Origin: Chara braunii
Lineage: Eukaryota; Streptophyta; Charophyceae; Charales; Characeae
Length of the DNA stretch: 34,676 nucleotides
NCBI GenBank assembly: GCA_003427395.1
Contig: BFEA01000005.1
Span: forward strand, 8,256,698-8,291,373
Reading direction: 5' to 3'
In this document: piece after piece, positions 18,980-27,311 of the stretch
Layout: each line of letters starts with the position of its first letter
Position numbering within the stretch: position 1 is the stretch's first letter
Notes under the pieces: generated by a model
What the model was told of the DNA's origin: nothing
The model's input: the letters and a program-made list of their open reading frames with translations, nothing else
Database searches by the model: none
Made by a program: the position numbers and the translations under genes

Positions 18980-19830
18980 TTAAGATTTTGAGCCAAAAGG
19001 GCAGAATGTGATTTCCAAGGGGGGTCAATGTGATTTTGAAGAGGGTTGAGGTGCTGAGGTCGGGATTGTTCAGTCGACATTTGTGGCGCAATATTAAGTT
19101 TTGACGTTGAGGATCTTCGTCCGGCAAAAGAACTGGTAGCGCACTATTGATTTAAAGATTATCTGACAAAGAACAATAAATAATATTAAGGGGATTCGGG
19201 TGCAGCAAAGAAGTTTCAGCAGGTGGCGTGCAGGAAAACGTACTCATTTTTCAGATGTTGCTCGCCTCGAAATTAGCCAAAAGCCCCGAATATGATTTCC
19301 TGGGAGTCGGGGTGCTGGGATATCGGGGGGGGGGGGGGGGGGGGGGGGGGGCCGGGGGGGGGGGGGCTAGGGGGGAGGTTGAGGCGAACGGTCAGTACGT
19401 GTCATAGGCCCTGGAACTAGTCCACGCACCTTGAAAATAGCCAAAAGGGGAGAATGTGACTTCTAGGGGTTAGGGCCAAAATGAGAGAATGTGACTTCCA
19501 GGGGGTTGGGGTGTTGGGGCAGGGGGTGGTGGAGGGGAGGGTCAACAGATGTCATAAGCCCTTTTTTCTTTTTGCAGGTTGATGGGAGCACTCGAACATC
19601 GAACAAACCTGTAGTTTATTCTGAGTTGCAGAGCGGCCACTCTAAAAGGCTACCTCGAAAATAGCCAACAAGGGATACGTTCGATGTAACACTGATTTTA
19701 AGGGGGTTGGTCACCGTTGGTGTGCTAGGGTGGCTGGAGTTGGGGGGCGAGGAGGGGGGGGGTTGTGGACGGTCGACTCAGTAGATGTCTTAGGCCCAGT
19801 AACAAGTTGCAGGTTGATGGGTTGAGTACT
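18980..19830. repeat. G-rich diverged tandem repeat
   Basis: About four diverged copies of a unit with AAAATAGCCAAAAGGG, GAATGTGA[CT]TTC, GGGGTTGGGGTGCTGGG and GATGTCATAAGCCC, starting near 18985, 19268, 19430 and 19660. The second copy holds the poly-G tract at 19325-19370. No gene. Confidence 0.7.
19325..19376 (+). other. poly-G tract (G27, G13, G6)
   Basis: A run of 27 G, two C, 13 G, CTA, then six G. It is strongly G-quadruplex-prone and also a place where sequence length may be unreliable. Confidence 0.9.
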
Positions 19831-20131
19831 CCAAGCGATGGAGGTTGTTGATCTTGCAAGACTCATGGCACTGCCCACTTAGCGACACATAGCAATGATT
19901 GTATCAATTTATTTTTATTTATGTCGCTGTTCAATTCATATTGCCAACATGAATTTCTCTTGGTTATGTCACTCCAACATGAATTTCGGCCTTGTTACAA
20001 AAAGTGAACAATCAAAAGGTTCATTTTTAACGAAATGTTTATTGAAAGTTCTTTAATCAAAGATTAGGATTGCCGTTGAAAAAAGGAACAAAAAGTCAAC
20101 TTAGTCATCCTATAATAAGCGTATTATTCCT
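19831..20131. other. no gene seen
   Basis: AT-rich. AACATGAATTTC occurs twice (near 19947 and 19977). No further structure supported. Confidence 0.4.
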
Positions 20132-20702
20132 CTAAGTTTTAGAAGTTCGATCCATTCGCCGAATCGTTGGAGACCAAACCTGTGGCTCATCCCACCCATG
20201 CAAGATGACTGAAATTTTATCATGGTTTAGCTCGGTTTTCTGTAAGCAGGCGATTTGCACATTTTGTGAGCAAATATAGGGTTTGAATCTGTATTTTTCA
20301 AACTTTTTGGTCGTATCTCCGAAACCACGAACGATCTGGTCAATAGTCTGATTGTACTTAGTAAAACCATGACCTGAGCCCCTACCGCGTGAAGTTTGGA
20401 TACGACCTCCTATCGGTTTTTTGATGGGTATCCCGCTGCCTTTCTTACGAAGGGATTTCTCATGATATGCTGGAGGTACAAACCCCCCAGAGTTAAGGCC
20501 CGTAATAAACTGCTCTGATGAGAAGCCCTCCATTGCATCTGTGTGAGAAAAGGTTAATTTCAGTTTTGGTCCCATTAGTCAGGAGCTGAAAATGGAGGTC
20601 CCCGTTATGGTGAAGCCACTCGACAATGACTTGTGCAGATAGACCTTCAGGCAACTTAATATCCGTCAGGGTGTCAACATTTGTGTCCAAACGGCGGGTC
20701 AA
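20132..20702 (-). pseudogene. hypothetical ORF remnant with one frame change
   Basis: A 69-residue frame (20702-20493) and a 147-residue frame (20575-20132) overlap by about 80 bp. The sense-like composition switches from one to the other near 20540, consistent with a single indel. Visible pieces: GDLHFQLLTNGTKTEI, a basic KSLRKKGSGIPIKKPIGG region, and IACLQKTELNHDKIS near the C-terminus. The last faintly recalls the QET motif of LINE-type AP endonucleases, but that is too weak to name the protein. Unknown function. Confidence 0.35.
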
Positions 20703-20764
20703 TGGGAGCCATTAAATATTATGAAGCCGTGTTCCTTCCCTTTCCTCTCGACTCGTCCGAAAAT

Positions 20765-20834
20765 CCATACTAGCAATGTGTAGGATTATCTTCAAAAAGC
20801 CATACTAGCAATGTGTAAGATTATCTTACTCCCT
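20765..20834. repeat. 35-bp tandem duplication
   Basis: CCATACTAGCAATGTGTA begins at 20765 and 20800, both followed by GATTATCTT; offset 35 bp, one difference in the core. Confidence 0.9.
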
Positions 20835-20844
20835 TGAGGGTTAG

Positions 20845-21500
20845 CTACAATATGCCTACCACTTTTAGGTCCAGACAACAGCTCGTAATACCCTCTGTCC
20901 TATAGGACTTGCATCTTAGTCTCTTACAGCAAGAGGGTGTCAGGGGGAGGTCCCGTAGTAAAGATTGTTGGTAAAGATATGTTTCGTCCTTGTCAATGAG
21001 AGTCGACATCATTGGTCCATATGCAGAGAAGGTAATTACGAAAGGTATCATGATTTCCTTCGGATATCCATTATCTTTATTTTTGTTCTACAGAGTTTGC
21101 ATGGGGCGTGAGAACTTCAGCAATTGTCTTGTTGCATTAGTTTTTCCCTTAACGCTCCCTTCTTCACTAGAGATGCGGCATCGGAGCAGTAGGGAGGATT
21201 TCCCCTCTATTGTGCCTTTGGGAGAGGACATTTTCCTAAACGCCCGCAATTTCTTGTGAGGGGATACCATTCGAGGTGAAAGATTTGCCCCTTCCTCCTG
21301 TATTGACCCCTCTATTTAGCAGGGGTCAATTTGAGACTTTGGCTATCAACCGATCAAAAATCATCATTGCCATAATAAGAAACTGCGCTCGTGAACCAGC
21401 AGGCTGCTTTGTTGTCCCCTAATTTGTATAGGGTTGTAACCCCCAACTCCAAATCGTAATCCTTCTCCTCTTGCAAAGAAGTATAAGTTTCGTTTTCGAA
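20845..21500. other. no gene seen
   Basis: Short overlapping frames on both strands with no domain. A minus-strand stretch (21270-21088) has a basic composition and could belong to the same decayed minus-strand element as its neighbours; not supported further. Confidence 0.35.
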
Positions 21501-21503
21501 TTT

Positions 21504-22091
21504 TCATGAATCTACATACCGTAAACAAGAGACTCCTTCCGAGAGGGGGTTCCTTTTCTTGTCATCGTCATCGTCTTCTGACAGAGAGGAACGCGAGATT
21601 AGGGAGTCCTGATCGGGAGGGGGGACGACACCGCCGTGCACAACATTCTCATTTCGTTTTACTGTGAAATGAGTAATTGTTACGACTTTTGTGTCTCCAT
21701 TTCTCTCGTCTCTTGTCCGACGTCCGTTTCTCACGACCAGGGAGAGTTTTATCTTCGTCCATGCGTTTCCCGGGGGTCTCTGAGTTTGCCCCTTTATCTT
21801 CGACAATAGTCTGTTCCTTCCCACCTACCCCTTCCTTTCTGGAGGGTACCCTTCTCAGTCTCTAAGTTTGCCCCTTTATCTTCGACAATAGTCTGTTCCT
21901 TCCCACCTACCCCTTCCTTTCTTGAGGGTACCCTTCTCTCCCCCCTTGCCCGGCTTATCCTTCGTAGGGGTAATCTCTATGACCACTTCCTCGGCCTTCT
22001 CTCTGACTTGTTTCCCTTTTCCAATTTCTTCCCTCTTTTTGTTCCCCGCCTTTTTTTTCTCTTCCTTTTCATCTCTCCCTTTGTTTTTCAA
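21504..22091 (-). pseudogene. K/E-rich ORF remnant split by an 82-bp duplication
   Basis: Two minus-strand frames, 22091-21876 (Lys/Glu-rich, with IEITPTKDKPGKGGEKG) and 21824-21504 (basic start, then a SLSEDDDDDKKR acidic patch), both contain the DNA encoding GRWEGTDYCRR or its duplicate. The 82-bp duplication between them changes phase and adds stops. Before it, a single low-complexity, possibly nuclear protein N-terminus is plausible. No domain is recognisable, and the purine-rich minus strand alone could keep frames open, so confidence is low. Confidence 0.3.
21775..21945. repeat. 82-bp tandem duplication
   Basis: GTTTGCCCCTTTATCTTCGA starts at 21784 and 21866. Identity is almost complete over about 75 bp (through GAGGGTACCCTTCTC), with one or two changes, indicating a recent event. 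Confidence 0.93.
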
Positions 22092-22250
22092 GTTTTTTTC
22101 TCCACCTTTCTCTCCATTTTCCTTTTCTCCCCTCTTGCCACTGTCCTTCTTCCCTATTTTCCTGTTGTCTCACTTACCTTCCTTCGCTCCTCCTTTTTGT
22201 TGTCTCCTTCCTGACGTTTTCCTCTTTCTTTGTTTTCTATCCAGAAAAGT
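22092..22250. other. pyrimidine-rich tract
   Basis: CT/T-rich on the plus strand with no gene; the open frames are compositional. Confidence 0.5.
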
Positions 22251-22414
22251 AAATGCGAATTTGTGAGGATCTGTGGAGGTCCTCGCAAATTGCTGCATCC
22301 CGCGGCCTAGCAGGCCGCCGACATATACTACACGGTTTGCCATTTTGCTGGGGGCGGGGCATTGTGTGACTGCAATACTGTAGCAGATTTTGCCGTTTTG
22401 CTAGAAAGACCCCT

Positions 22415-22797
22415 AGTGTGAGTATGGGCGTGGCCACACCACTCTCGAATCTCAAAAATTCGTGAGTCGGGCACCGCCACACAGCATCGCTCGAAAAAAA
22501 AACTCGGAACTGTTCGAGAGCTGTCAGAAAGGCGTTTTCGAGTGCCTTCTCGAAAAGATGTTTTCGCCCAGCCTGCAGCGTTGGAGTTTTTGTGATACCG
22601 CCCGTCCGCGCTCAAGTTCGGCGTCCATTTTGAGAGTTGTCAGGCCGTTTTCTCGGGCCGCGGAGAGGCCGGTCTAGTGTGCTATGTGGCGAAGGGCCAT
22701 TTTCTCTCGAAAACCGGCCTCTCGAAAAATCCTGACAGCCCTCGAATATTTTCGAGGTTCTAGAGTGGTGTGGCGAGGCCCTACGCCCATACCACAC
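22415..22797. mobile_element. foldback / MITE-like element with ~36-40-bp terminal inverted repeats
   Basis: The left end (AGTGTGAGTATGGGCGTGG, then CCACACCACTCTCGAA) and the reverse complement of the right end (AGTGTGGTATGGGCGTAGG, then CGCCACACCACTCTAGAA) match with a few changes and a short indel. Subterminal parts also pair imperfectly: TTCGAGAGCTGTCAG at about 22512-22530 matches the reverse complement of CTGACAGCCCTCGAA at about 22731-22745. A third TIR-like copy lies inside at about 22673-22700 (TAGTGTGCTATGTGGCGAAG), suggesting nesting or internal duplication. No coding capacity and no clear target-site duplication. Confidence 0.7.
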
Positions 22798-22812
22798 TTG
22801 ATCTTAGCCAAA
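22788..22812 (-). ncRNA. U2 snRNA 5'-region-like fragment
   Basis: Read on the minus strand, TTTGGCTAAGATCAAGTGT (22812-22794) is identical to the conserved segment of spliceosomal U2 snRNA just before its branch-site-pairing GUAGUA. The next bases GGTAT differ from U2 AGTAT by one base. The match then stops where the inverted-repeat element begins, and the U2 5' end is not clearly preserved. It is a fragment, not a functional gene. The shared AGTGT overlaps the TIR. Confidence 0.5.
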
Positions 22813-22973
22813 GAAAAGACGACTTTCCGGCTACCCGTAGCCTCCGGCCCTCCTGTACCTCGAGGCTTGGCAAGGCTGGGCATACCGGTGGCTGGAAGAT
22901 CGGACTTGATAGCTGGGAAATGTACTGGTGGTTTAATCTGATTGCATGTGGATTGGAACTTCGGTCTGTATTT
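22813..22973. other. no gene seen
   Basis: GC-rich then AT-rich sequence between the U2-like fragment and the SINE; no feature supported. Confidence 0.4.
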
Positions 22974-23128
22974 CTTTTTTTTTTCTTGAGATAGCATCTT
23001 TGAGATGACCGGCCCCAGGCAATTCAGAAATATTTGGTTTTACTCATCAATCGAGCATCGTCTGGGTTCGAACTTGGGTGTGCATTTCAACAGTTCAATG
23101 GTGTACCCACTGAGCTGGCCCGTCGGTA
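22974..23128 (-). mobile_element. tRNA-derived SINE, copy A
   Basis: Read on the minus strand. The head CAGCTCAGTGGG (about 23120-23109) resembles a pol III A box, and AGTTCGAACCC (about 23075-23064) fits the B box GTTCRANNC. A body with TTTCTGAATTGCCTGGGGCC and GGTCATCTC follows, ending in an A-rich tail (T-rich on the plus strand, 22974-22987). The body and head are shared with the copy at 25948-26077, which identifies a family. It lies about 270 bp upstream of the FAS1 gene's TATA box. Confidence 0.75.
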
Positions 23129-23398
23129 ACGGAGTCGGGAACCCATGGCTTCCCGCGGACGGCACCCCTCCCGTGATCTCCTCGCGGCGCCTGACCGTCC
23201 CTCGCTGATCCTCCGCCGCGTAAGACGGAGCGTGAAGAGTATAACAGAAACGTCGTTTCGTCCGTCTGTTCTCTATCCCAGTGGCAGTGCAGTGTCCAGC
23301 ATTCCTTGGGAGAAGGAGGAAGCTCGCCGTATTCCTTCATCTCCGAGTTTGCAATTCTTCGTATCACGCCGGCGGACTGAGCGCTAGACGGGTTGGCA
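23129..23398. other. upstream region of the FAS1 gene
   Basis: GC-rich unique sequence without a supported gene of its own; a 167-residue minus-strand frame (23598-23095) is a shadow. Confidence 0.5.
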
Positions 23399-23408
23399 TA
23401 TATATTTA
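23399..23408 (+). promoter_or_regulatory. TATA box of FAS1 gene
   Basis: TATATATTTA, about 130 bp before the start codon, with no other TATA word nearby. A CACGTG (G-box core) follows at 23446-23451, inside the inferred leader. Confidence 0.6.
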
Positions 23409-23489
23409 GTAGTAGAGAGAGCGTGCAAGGGAGAGAGAAAGAGAACACGTGGAGATAGGAAGAGAGATAACTAAGAGTAGTTCTCAGTA

Positions 23490-23490
23490 T

Positions 23491-23524
<34 letters not shown>
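23490..23524 (+). repeat. (GA)n in FAS1 5' leader
   Basis: About 17 GA dinucleotides ending 12 bp before the start codon; additional GAGA words lie from 23414 on. GA/CT tracts in plant leaders are common. Confidence 0.9.
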
Positions 23525-23527
<3 letters not shown>

Positions 23528-23536
23528 ACGGTCGCC

Positions 23537-24214
23537 ATGGCACAGTCTCGGTTAGTACGCTCTGTTCTCCTGACGATGGCGGCCGCCGCCGTTTTCATCG
23601 CTTTGGCAGGGATTGTTGGTGCGCAAACGCCTGCACCGGCCTCTTATGTCCCGCCAGTCTACACTCCTCCTCCTCCTCCTCCTCCTCCTAGTCCCGCGGC
23701 TTTGGAGTTGCTCGCCCGTATTCAAGGCCTGGGAGATCTGTCCATGTTCTCTAATGCCTTGATGGCTTCTCGGATTAACCTCACACTCAGCGGCATTGTC
23801 GGTGGCGGGAGGGTGACGGTGTTCGCGCCAAACAATGGCGCTTTTGCCATGCTCAGCCCGGAGGTGAAGCAATGCTTGGATACGCAATCCGGCAAGATCG
23901 ACGTGCTGACTCAGATCATGCTCTTCCATCTTGCAGTTGGCGGGAACTACACGGCGGCAGAGCTGAAGACCATTAGCAGACTGACCGCTGCCTCCGGAAT
24001 GCCCATCGATTTGATGACTCTCGGCGACGGGACGATCATGGTGGAAGGCACTGCTAGGGTCGTCGTGCCAGATGCCATCACCGGCGTAAATGCCACTGTA
24101 CACATCATTAATGACATCATTTTCCCGGAGTCTATACTATCGACGGTCATGATTGAGTGCTACAACGTGCCTCCGTCGGCTAGCCTGCCGGTCCCATCCG
24201 CTGGCTTCTTCTGA
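23537..24214 (+). CDS. fasciclin-domain (FAS1) secreted protein
   Basis: Single uninterrupted frame of 225 residues; the start lies in GTCGCCATGGC, a strong plant-like context. Residues 1-29 form a signal peptide (basic start, hydrophobic LLTMAAAAVFIALAGIVGA, likely cut before Q30). Residues 30-53 are a Pro-rich segment with eight consecutive prolines, preceded by TPAPAS and followed by SP, suited to hydroxyproline O-glycosylation as in arabinogalactan proteins. Residues about 60-203 are one FAS1 domain: H1-like VTVFAPNNGAFAML (93-106), the central LFHLAVGGNY (129-138) and H2-like VHIINDIIFP (188-197). N-glycosylation sequons are at N81, N137 and N185. There are two Cys (113, 208). The C-terminus lacks the hydrophobic tail needed for a GPI anchor, so it is probably secreted to the wall or matrix. 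FAS1 proteins act in cell adhesion and wall organisation; the specific role here is unknown. No intron is needed to read it. Confidence 0.93.
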   Translation: MAQSRLVRSVLLTMAAAAVFIALAGIVGAQTPAPASYVPPVYTPPPPPPPPSPAALELLARIQGLGDLSMFSNALMASRINLTLSGIVGGGRVTVFAPNNGAFAMLSPEVKQCLDTQSGKIDVLTQIMLFHLAVGGNYTAAELKTISRLTAASGMPIDLMTLGDGTIMVEGTARVVVPDAITGVNATVHIINDIIFPESILSTVMIECYNVPPSASLPVPSAGFF

Positions 24215-25658
24215 AAGGCAGGCTAAGTCATCATTCGCGCGGCGCGACTTACCGCATAGTGCTCACGCCAACATACACTTCGTGGCCTGCTTCTCGCTTT
24301 TGGAGGCCGTTCCAAGTGAATGGATGTGTCTGGCGGCAATCACGGCTGAATGCGGATGAATGTGGCTGCAGTTTCGAGCAGAAGTCAGTAAAAGAAGGCC
24401 TACCATTGTGAGCATGGCCTGGCTGTCGCCGCGCTTCGCTCCCTACTGCTCTAAGCCGTCCTCCCCTTTCCCCCCTCCTTGCTGTGGTCATGGTGTATTC
24501 GCTCGTTGACTTCATCGTTTTTCTCGTTCCGAGCTTTAGCTTACGGTTTGTCCTTTTTTGTCTTAGCTTGTTTTTTTTTTCCCCCCGCCACTTTCCTGAC
24601 AAGTTCTTCGTCGCAGTTTTGCCAACGTCGGCTTGTGAGCGGGTTCGTTGCCTCGTCGTCTTCTCCCCTTCTCCTCCCTCCTCCCCTTTCCTGCACTCAA
24701 CTCTCTCAACCTGCGCGTCGAGTGCTTCCCATCCCTGCTCTTCCATTCGCCTCTTTTATTCGTGTCTCTTCTCTTCTCCCTTCTCGTTCCCAAGCTTCTC
24801 CATTCTCTCTCTCCTCGTTCACTTCCGGCGCAGAGATCGCTGCTTGTACGGTTCTGTTAGCACAGAGTCGCTCGTCTGGACTGGTTATGGCTGCCATCGA
24901 CTTCAGATTGATTGAATGCCGTCGAGGTAAACGTGAATCTGTCGAGGAATTAGGGGAGTGGGGGTGAATTGGAAAATAGAGAATTTGCGAGTCGGTTTTC
25001 GGGGTGAGGAAGAGAGGGAGAGGGAGAGGGAGAGTAGCTTAATTCAATTTCAGGGAAATGTTGTTCGCTTTATTCTGTTGCTATGTGGAGTATTGATTAT
25101 TAATTAATAATCCGATCCCTTAACGCGCATCAGCCGCGGGGTGGAGGTTCATGGCAAGCTGCGCGCCGGAGAAGGAGGGCAAAAACGCGCGGCGGCGGTA
25201 GGATAAGAACGATCGGTGGTCGGGGAAGCGCCCGGGGCCGTCCGTAACGAAATGTTAGACAAACGAAAGAGTTTGTTATTATTAATGGAGAACAGATTGG
25301 ACATTTTTCTTGTACGTATGAATTTTTGCTCTACTATTTTTACAGCAAGACAACTCGTTTCGACGGTGAAGGCAGTGGGGACAGCTTTCCTAGGGGCGCG
25401 AGACGAGGGCAGATGAGCTCGAATATCTCGCGCGGTGAGCCGCCCGGAGGAAGAGTTGTCGTTGTCCTCTTCACAGCCGATTTTTTTGGTTTTCGGTGTT
25501 TGGTTGTCTTTTTTTGTCTTCCCTTTATTTTGTTTCGCCTATCGGTCGGGCTGACGGTTGTCATTGGATTCTTTTTATTTTGTATTTATTTTCTCGTCGG
25601 AGTGCAACGTTTGGCTTTTTTGATGTTTTGTTTTTTTTTCGTATTTTCGTCGCGCTCA
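24215..25658. other. gene-free, CT-rich sequence
   Basis: Downstream of the FAS1 stop. Pyrimidine-rich frames at 24479-24967 are compositional. An (AGGGAG)n tract lies at about 25010-25034, and ATTATTAATTAATAAT at about 25096-25111. No canonical AATAAA found close to the stop. No further gene supported. Confidence 0.5.
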
Positions 25659-25659
25659 A

Positions 25660-25695
<36 letters not shown>

Positions 25696-25697
25696 CG
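25660..25697. repeat. (CT)n(CG)n compound microsatellite
   Basis: About 10 CT units followed directly by about 8 CG units; the alternating CG part is Z-DNA-prone. Confidence 0.95.
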
Positions 25698-25883
25698 GTC
25701 ACACCGCACATGAAATGAAAATGAAACGACTGCATTTGACCGCGAAAGGATGTCAAAATACATTCGTTACTATTTGTAACTATTTGGTGGGATTCGGTTT
25801 TCGTTTGTTCTGCCATGCCGCGACGCCGTCCCTATCTCCCTCTGTTACGAGCGAGTGTGTGAGACGACCAAATACGAAGTCAT

Positions 25884-25888
<5 letters not shown>

Positions 25889-25948
<60 letters not shown>
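25889..25948. repeat. (CT)n(CA)n compound microsatellite
   Basis: CT at 25889-25915 followed by CA to 25948. It abuts the 3' end of SINE copy B and may have grown from its tail. Confidence 0.95.
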
Positions 25949-25949
<1 letters not shown>

Positions 25950-26077
25950 CATCGAACTGACCGGCCCTAGGTAATTCAGAATTGCAGTTTGTGCTCATTT
26001 CTTTCCAGTGGAGTTCCAACTGAGGTTTGTATATCAATAGTTCAGGGGTCTCCCAACTGAGCTAGGCCAGTTGGTAC
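25948..26077 (-). mobile_element. tRNA-derived SINE, copy B
   Basis: Minus strand: CTGGCCTAGCTCAGTTGGGAG (A box TAGCTCAGTTGG is a full match), a degraded B box (AGTTGGAACTC), the body TTCTGAATTACCTAGGGCC and GGTCAGTTCGATGATG, then (TG)n. It shares head and body with 22974-23128 (about 70-75% by eye) but ends in a dinucleotide tail instead of an A-rich one. Confidence 0.75.
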
Positions 26078-27217
26078 CCTCTTCAACTGTTTTCGCTTCA
26101 ACCCTTTTACCGCATTTTAGCATAGTTGGGGTGAGAAAAATGCACAGAAAAGCCAATCGTCATATTCAGCTTATTGTGCATTCGTCTGCCTCTTCCCTCG
26201 ATCAATTAGAGCCTCGCTTGACAAGTCACGACATGCACAGAAGTATGGCAGCGTATCTTTCCCCGTTCTACCTGTTTCCTCTTATTCGCGGTCCTTGGGG
26301 AACATGAAAATTTCCAACTTATGTTCGTTTGTTTTTTTTTGTTCTGTTTTTTTTTTCTTTTTTTCTTTCGTTGTTGATTTCTCCATCTATTGATGGGGAG
26401 AAGCATCTGCTGGAAAACGGGTCCGCCGAATTGCGAGGTCTTCCCTCCTGTTGCTCCTTGGGAGAGGTTCCAATGGTCTGGATTCGTCATTCTCGACCTG
26501 AGACAATATGGATGGGTGGAAAAACTGAATCTGAGTACGAAGTGGAACCTTTAATACCCGAATAGAATTCCCAGCCATTATTGCTGTATTTGGGGCAGTC
26601 TAGATACAGCGATAATGCCTGGGCGATCTATTTGGGTGAAGGTGGTTATTCCGTGGCTTGCATGCATTATGCTAGATTTCAAGTACGTCCGGGCTGAAAG
26701 ACAGCATCTGGGTACGCAGTCGAACCTCCCTTCTGGTAATCCCTCGACTCTTGCTTGCAGCTCCTTCAAGGATTCCACCTCCCTGCATTCGTCATTCTGA
26801 ACTGTAGATTACAAGCATCTACGGACTAAGCGGAGCCCTTGATTGAAGTTGAATCCTGTAGCAGTCCCTCCGGTGCTCCTGTTGCTCCCTGGGGGAGGTT
26901 CTTTTTGCATACATTCTTCAGCAGAGACCTTCAGATTGCAAGGATCTACTGCCACAAAGACAGTCTCGGTACTAGGTGCAACCTCAACTGTGGCAATTCC
27001 TTGGTCCCCAGGGTGCAAGTGCTGCTACAAATGAAGGGAATTGCCCAAGTCCCTTTTTTTATTCCATTTTCTTGTTCCATTTCTTGGAACATCGAGATGC
27101 AACCTTCAGTCCCACGTATGGAGTGCAATTATGCAATGAGCTCTTATTGGCCATTGCCATATTTGCTCGAACAGAGCGCACACTCATTTGGTTGTACCTG
27201 ACTTGACGTATGGCCGT
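26078..27217. other. no gene seen
   Basis: Several short frames, none with a domain. CTCCTGTTGCTCC[TC]TGGG[AG] followed by GAGGTTC occurs near 26447 and 26876, indicating a diverged repeat pair. T-rich tract at 26325-26365. Confidence 0.4.
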
Positions 27218-27238
27218 ACACACACACACACACACACA

Positions 27239-27272
<34 letters not shown>

Positions 27273-27275
27273 NAN

Positions 27276-27309
<34 letters not shown>
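27218..27309. repeat. (CA)n microsatellite with two undetermined bases
   Basis: About 45 CA units with a single GA change near 27239. N at 27273 and 27275 shows that the tract was not resolved in assembly, so its true length is uncertain. Confidence 0.97.

Positions 27310-27311
<2 letters not shown>

Noticed and set aside
20132-20702. LINE AP-endonuclease on the minus strand
   Set aside because: Only one faint LQKTEL-type word; no other endonuclease motifs nearby, so left unnamed.
23095-23598. 167-residue minus-strand frame
   Set aside because: Overlaps the FAS1 promoter, leader (GA)n and first codons; a shadow frame.
24479-24967. 162-residue plus-strand frame after the FAS1 gene
   Set aside because: Pyrimidine-rich, Ser/Phe/Leu-dominated in all phases; no start context, no domain.
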